The notes beneath the pieces are model-generated. The model saw only the letters and a list, made by a program, of their open reading frames with translations, was not told the DNA's origin and did not search any database. A stretch of 64,000 nt of DNA, taken from positions 8,767,020 through 8,831,019 of the forward strand of contig NC_068938.1 of assembly GCF_016801865.2 (NCBI RefSeq), read 5' to 3'. Below, in pieces: positions 22,560 to 33,144 of the stretch; the first letter of the stretch is position 1; every line of letters begins with the position of its first letter. Made by a program: the position numbers and the translations under genes. Origin of the DNA: Culex pipiens pallens. Its lineage: Eukaryota; Arthropoda; Insecta; Diptera; Culicidae.

Positions 22560-22739
22560 TTTGTTCTAGATTTTGTTTAACTTTTTAGTGAAATCTAAAT
22601 AGTTGATTATTGAATTACAAAATGCATTTTTTTAAATATTTGGGTTTAAAATTACTAAATCACTTTAAAGTAGTTTAGGGGTTATTACCCGAAGTGAACT
22701 TTCGACAAGGCCTTTTGATATCCGAGTCTGGACTGTATT
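22560..22739 (+). mobile_element. Right half of the TACAGTCCAGACTCG element
   Basis: It ends in CGAGTCTGGACTGTA, the inverted counterpart of the left end at 8931. The region 22600-22680 matches 9065-9175. The left end is missing. Confidence 0.7.
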
Positions 22740-22789
22740 TCGATTTTCAACTAAATGCAAAAAAAAGCGAAATGATCAATGTATCAAAT

Positions 22790-23233
22790 CGACGCTGTCA
22801 TGCTATCTTATCGTTTGTCGCTTTTTGACGTTCCGAGAAAAATGCGTGTTAGTATTTGACCTTGAATAAACGAAAAATAGAGCACGCTATGTAAACAATA
22901 ACAATCACGTTTTATTTTGTTAACCATTCTGTGCATTGTCCTGAAATTTGTTTGAATTTGGTCGCTGAGGTCTAGAGTTATAATTACAAACGTTAACGGT
23001 AGTCGGGCATGTACGTGTGTCAAACGCATTCTGATCTGAAACCTTTTTGGCCAGTTGTCTCACTTACAGCAATTTTCAGAGTGTGTCAAGTTAGCACGAG
23101 ACAAAATTTTTCGGTTTTTATTGAATATCTCAGAATTGAAATCGAGTTTTGGGCATTGTGAGCTGCACAAAATGGCTTTCTTAATTCAATTTGGCCCAAA
23201 ATCGACGTACGACAAGTTAGCTCGACTGCGACG
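22790..23233 (-). mobile_element. MITE, 444 bp, TSD AAAT, relative of 15366-15645
   Basis: The ends CGACGCTGTCATGCTATC and the complement of CGTCGCAGTCGAGCTAAC are flanked by AAAT at 22786-22789 and 23234-23237. The interior matches the 15.4-kb element in reverse (CAATAACAATCACGTTTTAT; GCACAAAATGGC). It is longer than the 15.4-kb copy, so one of the two has an internal indel. Confidence 0.9.
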
Positions 23234-23296
23234 AAATGAGAAAAGGCAAATGAATTAAGCGGCACGCAGCTATTTAGATTTGTTCATTAGAAATAA

Positions 23297-23595
23297 GGGA
23301 GCATTCTTTTATTACGTAAAGCAAAATTTGGGATTTTTGACCCCCCTCCCCCCCCCCCCTTCGTAACAAATCGTAACAGATGAGCGACCACCCTAACCCC
23401 CCCCCCCCCCTGTAACGTGTAACGCAAGGTCTTTTTGCATTTTTTTAAGAATTCTTATATGAAAATTTTGCGTTACATAGCGGAATTTTTCAGAACTCCC
23501 CCCCCCCCCCTCCCCCTATTTTCGTAACATTTCGTAACATACACTGACACCCCGTCTCCGCCCCTAACTGCGTTACGTAATAAAAGAACGCTCCC
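23297..23595. mobile_element. MITE, ~300 bp, TIR GGGAGCATTCTTTTATTACG
   Basis: The inverted ends GGGAGCATTCTTTTATTACG and CGTAATAAAAGAACGCTCCC differ by one base. The interior has three poly-C tracts of 10 or more C, with TCGTAAC or TGTAACG around them, placed symmetrically. TSD unclear. It is nested in the fold-back element at 21868-24266. Confidence 0.9.
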
Positions 23596-23852
23596 ATATG
23601 TACTCGGCTCAAGATGTTCTCCTTCTCTACATCATTTGTCATAATCGGAGTTTTTGTTGGATTCGGCGGAGACAGTTCTTTTTGAAAGGCAGTTGGAGTA
23701 ACTAAATCTCAGAATCCGGGATTCGAATCCTTTAATTCCACAGACTTAGAAAATATTCAAAACTCAAGTGGAGCTGGAATAAAACGCTCGTAAAAATCTC
23801 GGAATTTTTTGAACGTTCAATTGTGGACATGATATTTGATTGATCGCCACGG

Positions 23853-23942
23853 CCCCGAACCCGGTCAGGCGGGTATGCCCGTTGTCCAGAACCGCGCGCG
23901 CGGTTCTGGGCAACGGGCATACCCGCCTGACCGGGTTCGGGG
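23853..23942. repeat. 90-bp GC-rich palindrome
   Basis: Two 45-bp arms meet with no loop at GCGC/GCGC (centre 23897/23898). A single mismatch (T23885/G23910) is the only fault. It is much richer in GC than its surroundings. The outermost CCCCGAA/TTCGGGG bases coincide with the terminal array unit of the host element. Confidence 0.97.
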
Positions 23943-24200
23943 AAGTGGCATTCGGGGAAATGGCCGTTCGGGGATATGGTCATTCGGGAAATTGATTTTC
24001 GGGGATGTGGAAAATTAGGGGAAGTGGCCATTCGGGAAAATGGTTTTTAGGGGAAGTCGCCATTCGGGGATGTGGCCATTCGGGGAAATGGATTGTTCGG
24101 GGAAATGATTTTCGGGTAAATGTCATTTCGGGAAAGTGTCTTTTCGGAGATGTGGCATTCAGGGAAATGTCTTTTCGGGAATGTGGGTTTCGGGGAAATG
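23936..24200. repeat. Right terminal array, TTCGGGGAAATGGCC-type units
   Basis: About 17 imperfect 15-16-bp units (ATTCGGGGAAATGGC, TTTCGGGAAAGTGTC) run opposite to the array at 21998-22250. Overlapping frames on both strands that read as repeats of FPE/RKS or RGN are by-products. Confidence 0.9.
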
Positions 24201-24266
24201 TCATAGATTCCATTTTTTCGTGTTTCCCAATTTCATGAACACTTGTTCACTGATTTTTCTCCGTGC

Positions 24267-26500
24267 ATCAACTTTGTAAGTCTCTTGGATTGCCAACCCA
24301 TTGAACACGGTTGAAAACTTGTAGTCGACCAAACTAGACCAAAAACCACAACTCGTCATCGTCGTGTGCTCATGAAAACTAGCCAACAATTTGAATGGAA
24401 TCTCTTGACGAGAAACCAGAGGAAGACCATTACAAACCACAACTTGAACTTGATCGCACTAGCTGCTGTGACCATAGAGCACTACCAGCGGTTGATTTTT
24501 TCTCCCCTTCTGCACTGAACAAGTGAAGCAAGTCATGCTGGATCATTGTAGGTAATGGAAGTTCCAATTAGTTTGCTAGTTCCATTCGACTCACCATTGA
24601 TTATTGTGGTCTGGGTTTTGTGAATGAATTTCAGCCCTCTACATTGTGTGTCGACAATCGAAGGAATTCTAGCGAGGGAGAGCCGTTAAAAGTATAATGT
24701 TTCCTGTTACAAGGTTTTGCAATCTCGATTTAGTTGATCCTTAAAACAAGTTTTATCGTCACCGAAGGCATCATTTTTAATGCTTTCATTGCTTTATAAC
24801 TCATTTATCGCTTAATGTCATCATCAACCGCCGACTTGCAGCGAAATAATCACCCTTTCCTGGCGGTCATTACCGGATTTCGTAAAAGTTAAAAATTCCC
24901 GAAAAACACACAAATTCTGAAGCACCACGAAGAAGTTGGCCTCATTTCGCCCGGTTCGCTTGGTGTCTCGTTTTGTTTTAATGTCACGTAATTAAAAAGA
25001 TGCTAACTAAAGAAGACAGGTAAGATGATCTCAATCGGCTTCTTGGCGGCGGGTGAGTTGAACGACAGTGGAGCTGGCAGCAGAAGCGACGAACCCCAAG
25101 ATCTTGCGCGAGTGCGCAGTTGAGTTGGAGATCTTTTGCGAAGGAATAAATAGTGGTCATTACACTTTTGAAGATGGTTGGGATGGGTTAAGGATTTTGA
25201 AAAATGAAAAGTTATCTTTTACTCAAAATGTTATATCTACAAATCAAATGAATTGTGTATCAATTCTTCTTTTCAAGAGCGGTAGGAGTTCTCTTCTAAA
25301 AGAGGAAGTTTAAAATCAACCTGCACCAAGGATAATTGATTCGTTCGACTTCCTAGAAGCCCCTGCTAACAGCATACCGCTGCAAGTCACCCTCGCAAAG
25401 CACGCTGACTGACCCAGTTTCATCGAGGCCCTTTTTTGTACAGTTACATAAAAAAAACCGTAAGGATTCCAGCAAGAACGCCCCCTTCTTCACAAAGAAT
25501 CACGTGGTCGTTGCCGCCGCCAACGCGCTAAAAGGTGCGATGCTTATCAATCAATTTACCGACCTGTTTTTCACCTGCCCTCAGAACTTGTCTTCGTGAA
25601 CTGCTTTTAAGGACGACCCAGACCGTTTGTTTAGTGCTGCGTGATCTATTTTGCTGATTCGGAAGAGGCCAATACGGGCCAGTCATGGCCAATTAAGGTA
25701 ACAGGTCGTCGGAGGATCCCACTCCTAATGTTGCGTCAAATTACAATGGTTTGAAGAATTTCTTCTATTCAAGGCAGCTGCAAGAAGTCAAATGGTCAAC
25801 CCCCAGGAGAGGGAGTAATAACAACCGTCTTGAAAGCACCTCTCGCGTTTGTCTGCCAATTTTGGACCAAAAAAGAAGCATCTTCACTGAGTTAAAGAGA
25901 AAATGATCACTTTAAGAGAAGTAGGACCAACTCATGAGCTCATGACGGCTTCATTTGAATAATAGGTTGAATCTGTGAGTAGGTAGTACCACCACCTCAT
26001 TACGAATGTATCAATGTCTAATGGGGATGATCGTAATCATGAGCGTGGTCCAAGTCGCTTGAAGATGGTCGCGCGTTTGTCTCTTTGATGAGCACGTGCT
26101 GGCTTTTGGCTTCCATCTTCCAGTCAAAAGAGAAAAAAAAGAAGCATAAAAAAAGATTTGTGGTGGTGGAAGCTGTTGCCACCGCCAGGTGATGGCGGTT
26201 ATTGTGGAGTGGTGGTATAGTTAATGATAGACAAAACACCTGCACGACTCTGCGCTATGGGCATTACTGTGGGCGCTGCAGAATGCCGGAGAGGGAAGTG
26301 ATGGCAGTTTGGTGGAGATTTAGAGTCTGCTTTAAATTTAGATTTTTATATATTCACTTAACAATAAACGGGTTCCATTTAATGAATAATCTCTAACATC
26401 CTTCAATGACCTTTAACTTAAAAATTAAGTTGTTTTTGAAATTGTTCGATAATTCCAAACTGTTATGTTTTTCTTTTCATCGAATAAGTAAAGTTAGAGT
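24267..26500. other. Unique sequence, no supported gene
   Basis: GC-richer islands at 24270-24680, 24990-25140 and 25370-25880. No recognisable domain in any frame, and no repeat structure. The 81-codon frame at 25068-25313 is AT-rich in its second half and looks accidental. Confidence 0.4.
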
Positions 26501-26604
26501 ATTTTTTCCCATGACCCATGGAGAGTATCGGGCCCGCATTTTCAAAGCGGATTCAGTGACAGTTTATTTAACAACTTAATATAAACATTTTAAAGTTAAT
26601 GTTA

Positions 26605-26815
26605 ATATTCCCTAGGTCACCTTCCCCCCTACTGTGGCATGATAAGGAGCAGCTTGTGACGATGCACTACCTTCCCTTTACTAAGAAATCGAATCCTGAA
26701 GGGAGAAGATCACCAGTTGTGTTGGTCCGAGCCGAGATTTGCACCCCGATCTGAGGCGGAATCGTTGTTACTAGGCTAAGTGGCTTGGTCAAGGCTAAAG
26801 CAAATTATGATTAAA
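26605..26815 (-). mobile_element. tRNA-derived SINE, minus strand
   Basis: On the minus strand an A-box-like TAGCCTAGTAAC (26778-26767) lies about 22 bp upstream of a B-box-like GGTGCAAATCTC (26745-26734). The body (CAACACAACTGGTGATC, CTGCTCCTTATCATGCC) continues towards 26605. It differs from the dimeric SINE family at 27.6 kb. The TSD was not found and the boundaries are approximate. Confidence 0.55.
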
Positions 26816-26980
26816 ATTTAAGGCTTCAAAGAAAAAAATACCTCAAGGTAGCAACAAACTTATGCACAATATTTTTACTTATATAATATTTATTCGTTTC
26901 ATTTTTACCTGAAAAAATCGAATTGTTGATTATTTACCAATAAAAACTAATTAAATTGAATTTTAATAATAAATCTGGGG

Positions 26981-27143
26981 CCTTCTATAGGATGGGGAAG
27001 TAAAACGTCGGTCCATTAGCGTAAAAGAGGTTTTGAGTGACTCACCACACATAACCTTCGGACGCCTAGAAATGAGTAGAAACTTGCAACAGAGCCCACA
27101 TAAGACCCGGGGTCGTTAAAGTGGATTGCTTTGCTTTGCTTTG
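26981..27143 (+). mobile_element. Internally deleted SINE, 163 bp, 12-bp TSD
   Basis: Exact direct repeats ATAAATCTGGGG flank it at 26969-26980 and 27144-27155. The body has GGATGGGGAAGTAAAACGTC, GTAAAAGAGGTTTTGAGTG, CTTCGGACGCCTAG and a (TTTGC)n-like tail. These match the 27647-28067 and 57572-57942 SINEs with both tRNA-like modules missing. The TSD plus tail indicate LINE-driven retrotransposition. Confidence 0.9.
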
Positions 27144-27155
27144 ATAAATCTGGGG

Positions 27156-27633
27156 GCAAAAAAACATATCTATAAAAATTTCAAAATTTCAATGGAGTTT
27201 TAGCGCAACCAGCTGAAATCAAAAATTAAAATCCCAATTTTTCTAGTTTTTGCATATCGTACCGTTTTTCAACGATTTATATTAAATTTCAGTTAACTGG
27301 CCATTTTCTATCACTTTAGAAAAGTCATAATTTTTGTAAATCATAAATTGAAGTCTTTATTAGTTTGATTCTTTCTTTATTCAAGCAAAACAATTTGCAA
27401 GCCTGTTTTGCTGCCTAAGTATGTAACAGCTATGAATAATTTTTCATTGGAAAATCAATGTTTTTTTTATTTGGGATGTTGTTTTAAAACATTTTAAAAG
27501 TTTTGATATTCAATTAGTTCAACCCACAAAAAAAAATTGTTCCTGAAAAATTCAACCAAGTTGGAAATCAAAAAAAATTAACTGGCTGCAATTTTTATTG
27601 TTTTTTAATTTTCGTTGTTTTTATTCAATTGTT
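27156..27633. other. AT-rich unassigned sequence
   Basis: Lies between two SINEs. No gene or repeat recognised. Confidence 0.35.
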
Positions 27634-27646
27634 AAAACCACGACGG

Positions 27647-28067
27647 GCCGGGACCGTGGTGTAGGGGTAAGCGTGATTGCCTCTCACCCAGTCGGCCTGG
27701 GTTCGATCCCAGAAGGTCCCGGTGGCAAATTTTGAGACGAGATTTGTCTGATCACGCCTTCCGTCGGATGGGGAAGTAAATGTTGGTCCCGGTCTAACCT
27801 AGAGGTGTTAGGTCGATAGCTCAGTCCAGGTGTAGGAGTCGTCTCCCTGGGTCCTGCCTCGGTGGATTCGCTGGTAGGCAGTTGGACTCACAATCCAAAG
27901 GTCGTCAGTTAGAATCCCGGGGTGGATGGAAGCTAAGGTGTAAAAAGAGGTTTGCAATTACCTCAACAATCAAGCCTTCGGACACCTAGTTTCGAGTAGG
28001 AATCTCGCAATCGAGAACGCCAAGGCAAAGCTGTAGAGCGAATAATTTGATTTTGATTTGATTTTTG
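27647..28067 (+). mobile_element. Full-length dimeric tRNA-derived SINE, 421 bp, 13-bp TSD
   Basis: Exact direct repeats AAAACCACGACGG flank it at 27634-27646 and 28068-28080. The head is tRNA-like (27650-27720): acceptor pairing GGGACC/GGTCCC, A-box-like TGGTGTAGGGG, B box GGTTCGATCCC, and CTCTCACC in the anticodon-loop position. A second module at about 27866-27925 (TTGGACTCACAATCC, B-box-like GTTAGAATCCC) is also tRNA-like. A body with AAAGAGGTTTGCAATTACC and a TTTGATTT-type tail follows. It carries a presumed internal pol III promoter and no protein. It is the reference copy for this window. Confidence 0.93.
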
Positions 28068-28439
28068 AAAACCACGACGGATAAACGTACTGCTGTAAAA
28101 ATCCTCATTTTCAACTCATCTTTAAGCAACCGTTAACAAACAATTAAATCTATTTTTAGTTAATTTGGCAAATATTTTCAAATTTATCAACAATTTTTAA
28201 AATCGACTAATATTGATATGAATGATTTCATGCATTCCTCTCAGAAAAATTTAAAACTAATAACTTTAGCTGAGCTTAAGTGATTTTCATCCAAAATAGA
28301 AAATAATTTTATAAGTTATTTGAAATATTGTGCAAATTACTAGTTTGCACAGTAATTGAGGTAAAAAAAGGAATTTCTCAAAGAAAAAAGAAAAAAAGCT
28401 CAAATATCGTGTATTGAATTTGGATGTGCAACAAAAAAT

Positions 28440-28570
28440 CGAAAGACATAAGGTCGAGTGGACAAAAGGTCGAATGCCAAAAGGTCGAAAGACATAAGGT
28501 CGAATGGACAAAAGGTCGAAAGTGGACAAAAGGTCGAATGGACAAAACGTTGAAAAAAATAAGGTCGAAT
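28440..28570. repeat. Left 16-bp terminal array
   Basis: About eight units of GGTCGAATGGACAAAA type with small length changes, inverted relative to 30172-30300. Confidence 0.92.
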
Positions 28571-28811
28571 GTGAAAAAATGAAACAAATAATTGTAATTA
28601 TAAACTTAAACAAAATCTTGAAAAAAAAAATCTTGCAAACAAGTCTGATTTTTTTTCTGTGAGTTAATCCTTGGTTTATCCATCCTTTTAGTAATGATCT
28701 TTATTTTAAAAATTAGCAGAATAATTTCCAAACCAGTTTTTGAGAAGATTTCCATTCTTCTAATTCTAAATAACCTATTCTTGATTGTCGTAATATTTTG
28801 GTGAAATTTTC

Positions 28812-29850
28812 CCTTCTTTCAAACATGAGCAGTTCCTTAAAACAAAAAATCGACTTATAAAATATTTTGGAAGTTTATTTTAATTTTAAAAACAAAATTT
28901 TCTTGATTGTCAAAATATTTCTTTGAGTTTTTCCATTCTTTCAAGCATGAGCAGTTCCTTGAAAAAAATGTTCAACTTCTGAAATTTGTTGGAAGTTTAT
29001 TTTTATTTTCAAAAACAACCAATTCTTGACTGTCAACATATTTTTGTGAGTTTTTCCATTCTTTTGAACATGAGCAGTTCCTTAAAACAAAAGTTCGATT
29101 TATAAAATATTTTGGAAGTTTATTTTTATTGCAGAAAACAACAAATTCTTGATTGTCAAAATATTTTTTTTTAGTTTTTTCAGTCTTTCAAACATGAGCA
29201 GTTCCTTGAAAAAAAAAGTTCAACTTCTGAAATGTGTTGGAAGTTTATTTTGATTTTCAAAAACAACCAATTCTTGACTGTCAACATATTTTTGTGAGTT
29301 TTTCCATTGTTTTAAACATAAGCGTTTCTTCCAAAAAAAGTTGGACTCCTGAAATATTTTTTTAAGTTTTTATTTAATTTTTAAACAACTTGTTCTTGTT
29401 TGTCGTAATATTTATGTGAGTTTTTCCATTCTTTCAAACATGAGCAGTTCCTTAAAACAAAAGTTCGACTTACAAAATATTTTGGAAGTTTATTTTAATT
29501 GTTTAAAATAACAAATTCTTGATTGTCAAAATATTTTTGTGAGTTTTTCCCTTCTTCCAAACATGAGCAGTTCCTTAAAATAAAAGTTCGACTTTTTAAA
29601 TATTTTGAAAGTTTGTTTGTATTTTTATAAACAATCAATTCTTGATTGTCAATTTTTTTTTATTTTTAAAAACAACTTACTCTTGACTGCCGTAATGTTT
29701 TTGTGAGTTTTTTCTATTCTTTTCCAATATGAGCAGTTCTTCAAAAAAAAGTTCGACTTCTAAAATATTTCTTAAGCTTTTATTTTATTTTTAAAAACCT
29801 ATTTTTGACTGTTGTAATGATTTTGTGAATTTTTCCATTCTTTCAAATAT
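28812..29850. repeat. Tandem array, ~122-bp unit, nine units
   Basis: The core CATTCTTTCAAACATGAGCA recurs near 28812, 28934, 29056, 29184, 29305, 29428, 29550, 29716 and 29838. Units also carry TCTTGATTGTCAAAATATTT and TTTTGGAAGTTTATTTT. The core is the reverse complement of the 1-910 array's core. The second halves of the two units have diverged. Confidence 0.92.
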
Positions 29851-30171
29851 ATTCGGTTCTTTTCTTTCTCTCCGTTAGACCCAGGTCACAATAGATCCTA
29901 AGAAAAATCTGACTTCAAAAACATAGCTGTATAAATAAAAAATAATCGTATTTATTTATTTATTTATATTTTTGAAGAAAAACCCCCTCTATCCCCCCCC
30001 CCCCTTTTTCAATAAGCCTCCAACAATCCGGGGGCAAGTTTTTATTCAGAAGATTTCTAAATTTTTAAAAATAAAGAGGTGAAATTAATGAAAAATGTTA
30101 AATCACCTTATCATTATTTGTTTATTTAGGCTCAAATCAAAAGTTTTGTTTGGTAAAATGATTTTTTTTAA

Positions 30172-30300
30172 GTTCGACCTTTTGTCCTTTCGACGTTTTG
30201 TCCATTCGACCTTTTGTCCACTTTCGACCTATTTTCCATTCGACCTTTTGACATTCGACCTTTTGCCAATTCGACCTTATGTCTTTCAACCTTTTGTCAT
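30172..30300. repeat. Right 16-bp terminal array
   Basis: About eight units of TTCGACCTTTTGTCCA type, in the opposite direction to the array at 28440-28570. Confidence 0.92.
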
Positions 30301-31782
30301 ACATTCCGGACCCAATCCTGCAAAATTTTGATTGTAAAAACATGCAAATTTTGTTGTAAATCGCTTAATAGACAGTACGTTAGGGGATGAATAAAAAATT
30401 ATATCGATAGTTCCCATAGCTTTGAAAATACTAAAATATCTGTAACAAAAATCTTGGTGCAAAAGCTCTGGTTAATGTGCACCGATAAATTGTTAGCATT
30501 TAGGCAAAATCTGTAAAAAAAATGTCAGAATTTTTTTTAATCTTCGGATAACCGAGGCTTCATATAATCAGGTCTGTAACTGCTCAAATTTAGTTGAAAT
30601 ATCACTTCCAGAATGACTTTTTGTTGATCGTAAGATTGGTATTAGAATAATATTCGCTAAAAGTCGTTAAATTTAATTTAAACTTCTTCTAGATGGATAT
30701 GATAACAGTATTATTATTTGAAGAAAAGCAGACAAAACATTAATTTTTCTTGTCAGTAAAGCTGGCACCACTTCCTCCGGGTTCACCTCATACGCTCAGA
30801 TATCCCACTCGTTTTTTAAAGTGACCACAAAACCATTTTCGGGAGACCGTAATGAAAGAAGATCATTACCGCTAATTTGGACCCAGACTCCAGCACAAAC
30901 CGGGCGGTGTGATTGGTTGTTTTATTTTCTCCGTGGTGTTCTGCGTACCAACAACCTGACGTAAATCTAGTCGTGGTCAAACTTTATTTTTCTGAAAAGC
31001 ACAAAAAAAGAAATCCCCAACTTGTTCTGATCTTAACCGCGCACGTTCCGTTGCTCCAAAAAGCTCGTAAGCTGCGGCTGCGGGTCGGTGACTTCAACGA
31101 ACCTCTGTGGTCCTTTTACGAGCACGATTTTCGTCGTGTCCCGCTAATGACCCGTTCTTCGGGCCCTACCGGTAACCCGGTTGGCCACTACCGTCAAGCG
31201 GGGGACGGAGCTCGAGGTGTTAAAGGTGCAAACAATAAATCAATTATTCTTCCTGTCTACTGGGCGCGTTGAGTTGAGCTTTTTTTTCTTGGGGGAGGGC
31301 CATTAGAGGTCGTTAATGAGCTCCGTTGACCGGTTTCGTTGGGTCAATTTGAAATGCGTGACCGATGTGATGGTTTTTTTTCCTTTACGGTTTTTTGGAA
31401 GGGTCAAATATCGCGGCGACTAATTGCCAAGTTTGAAGTTTGGGGGGACTGTGACAAATAGAACGACAAAACACTTGTGAAGTGAGGCAAAACAGTTGTG
31501 GGGGCCCTTCTAGTCAAAATAAGCAGTGACCACCGCGCAGGTCTAAATCAGTCAACGTTGAAGGTGCTATCCTTCAGCCACGACCAGCAAATCACCTGCG
31601 TGTTTTAATCAACTGCCGTTTGATCGAAAAAGGTATTGGCCGCAAAAGAAACACAACAACGAAAAAAATGAATTATTAGACACCATTTAATAGTGACCGA
31701 GGGGCATAAATTGACTTGTCAGAAAAGGTCTCTAGCTTTGGGGTCTTTTGTTTGAGGAAAAGCCAATCTAGGACCAATGTTG

Positions 31783-31807
31783 AGTGTGTGTGTGTGTGTG
31801 TGTGTGT
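31783..31807. repeat. (TG)n microsatellite
   Basis: About 12 perfect TG dinucleotides. Confidence 0.95.
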
Positions 31808-32267
31808 TTACCATTTTTTTGTTTCGTTCGGGGCCAAAAATTAAGTAAGTCGTTATGGGACCTAACGAGCCAGCTGCAATTTTAATTTGATTTCTTCCCC
31901 CACCCCTCCGGGATTTGTTCAAAGTAGCACCGTTTATGTTAATATTGACATACTTTTAGGCTTACGATTGTTATCTACGACCCGATCAATCCATTTTGCT
32001 GACCTAGCCGAATCGAACTCCCCGAAGTGTTTTCTGACAGAGCGTGAGACAGCAACTTTTGCGGCGCGCTATCGAATGCTCAAAAGTGCTGTCTGCTCCT
32101 GTCAGTCAGTCGGGCTGTGGTTGCACGGTTCAACACTTGTTTTGACATTGATTCTGTCAAGCAGAGTGCGTGACACGCGCTGAAGGAAACAATGGATTTG
32201 CAGGTGGATGAAGTTGAACGCAACTAGAACTGATATAGTCTATTTTTTTTAACCTTTTATTCTAGCA

Positions 32268-32310
32268 GTGTCCAACCTTTGTATGACAGGCCTGACAATT
32301 TTGAAATGTT
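32268..32310 (+). mobile_element. Possible decayed hAT-type end
   Basis: CAGTGTCCAACCTTTGTATG resembles the CAGGGGTGCCTAACCTTTTG end at 58929 and the general hAT terminal pattern. No partner end or 8-bp TSD was found, so this is tentative. Confidence 0.3.
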
Positions 32311-33144
32311 ATTTTGAAATAAAAATTTAAGTTATATTTATTTCTATTTTTGCTTCTCAAATTATAAATTCTAAAAATAGAACTTCTTAAAATTAAAAAG
32401 TGTACAATTTTGACTTAAACGCCTTCTGATCTAAGATGAAGAGGACGAGACGGCGTGGCAGGATCCATGGTGAGTAATTTAGTCCATTTCGCTCGTGCCA
32501 CTTCCACTCAAGTCAGCTCTGCTTGCTCGTGCAAAGTTAGCTTGATTAAGGTGAAGTGAAATGGTCTGCACTTGTTGCAACAGCCAACAGCAGCCGCTAA
32601 CGCTAACACGATGAACACGCGAGAGCCTTAACCCCGTCATCTTCGCGTGAAGCCCAACAACAGGAGAAGCCTTTTTTGCCTTTTTTTTTTTGCTGCCTAG
32701 ATCAGATTTCAGCCAACTTGTCTTCGCGTGTGCCTCGGAGCTGGGCAGCGAAAAAAAAGAGAAGCACAAAACATCCAGCTGACGCGTGTTTGAAATATTT
32801 TCCTTTTTTCCCCCTGCTGCAGACCTTACTCCAAACTACATACTACAAACAGTGAGCGTTATGTTGAGCATTTAGTTGAAGAACTCGACCTCTCTCGGTC
32901 AGCAGGAGTTCGTTTCCTGCGCAGCAGTAGTGGAGTGTGGAATGATACTCACGTCTCGCAGCATTCGAGGGCACTGTGAGAAAGCTTACCGTTGCTAAAA
33001 ATGAAACTGACTTGCTTAAAATTAGTATAAATCTTAGTTATAACACTAAACAGTTACTTTGCCTAAAGATTTATTTATTGATTGGCATAAGAAACTCCTA
33101 AAAGTAAATTAAGTTTTTGTATTCTCTGAGTATGATTTTATTTA

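Larger units (their letters stand above)
21868..24266. mobile_element. Fold-back element with inverted terminal 15-bp arrays, 2.4 kb, heavily nested
   Basis: The outer inverted ends GCACGGAGAAAAATCAGT (21868-21885) and its complement (24249-24266) bracket two arrays in opposite orientation: CCCGAAAATCATTTC-type at 21998-22250 and TTCGGGGAAATGGCC-type at 23936-24200. The interior carries a half element (22560-22739), two MITEs (22790-23233 and 23297-23595) and a GC-rich palindrome (23853-23942). No transposase frame is present. The layout recalls Drosophila FB elements, whose ends are inverted tandem arrays; that parallel is architectural only. Confidence 0.85.
28431..30309. mobile_element. 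Fold-back element with GGTCGAATGGACAAAA terminal arrays, ~1.9 kb
   Basis: The left array (28440-28570) reads GGTCGAAAGACATAA, GGTCGAATGGACAAAA and similar. The right array (30172-30300) is the inverted form, TTCGACCTTTTGTCC. The ends GGATGTGCAACAAAA.. and the complement of ..TTTTGTCATACATTCC correspond. The interior holds nine ~122-bp tandem units (28812-29850), then AT-rich DNA with a poly-C tract near 29990. No transposase. The short open frames reading as RPFVHS repeats come from the arrays. Confidence 0.85.
30310..33144. other. Mostly unique sequence with two small repeat fragments
   Basis: Positions 30535-30577 look like a decayed inverted end of the TACAGTCCAGACTCG family (TTCGGATAACCGAGGCTTCA). 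A (TG)n microsatellite is at 31783-31807. GC-richer unique DNA spans about 30760-32215 and 32420-33000, with no domain-bearing frame. The 119-codon frame at 30913-31272 ends abruptly and has no family that I know. Confidence 0.4.

Noticed and set aside
27650..27720. Functional tRNA-Glu (CTC anticodon)
   Set aside because: It is the head of a retroposed SINE with a 13-bp TSD, and the A box and arms depart from a normal tRNA.
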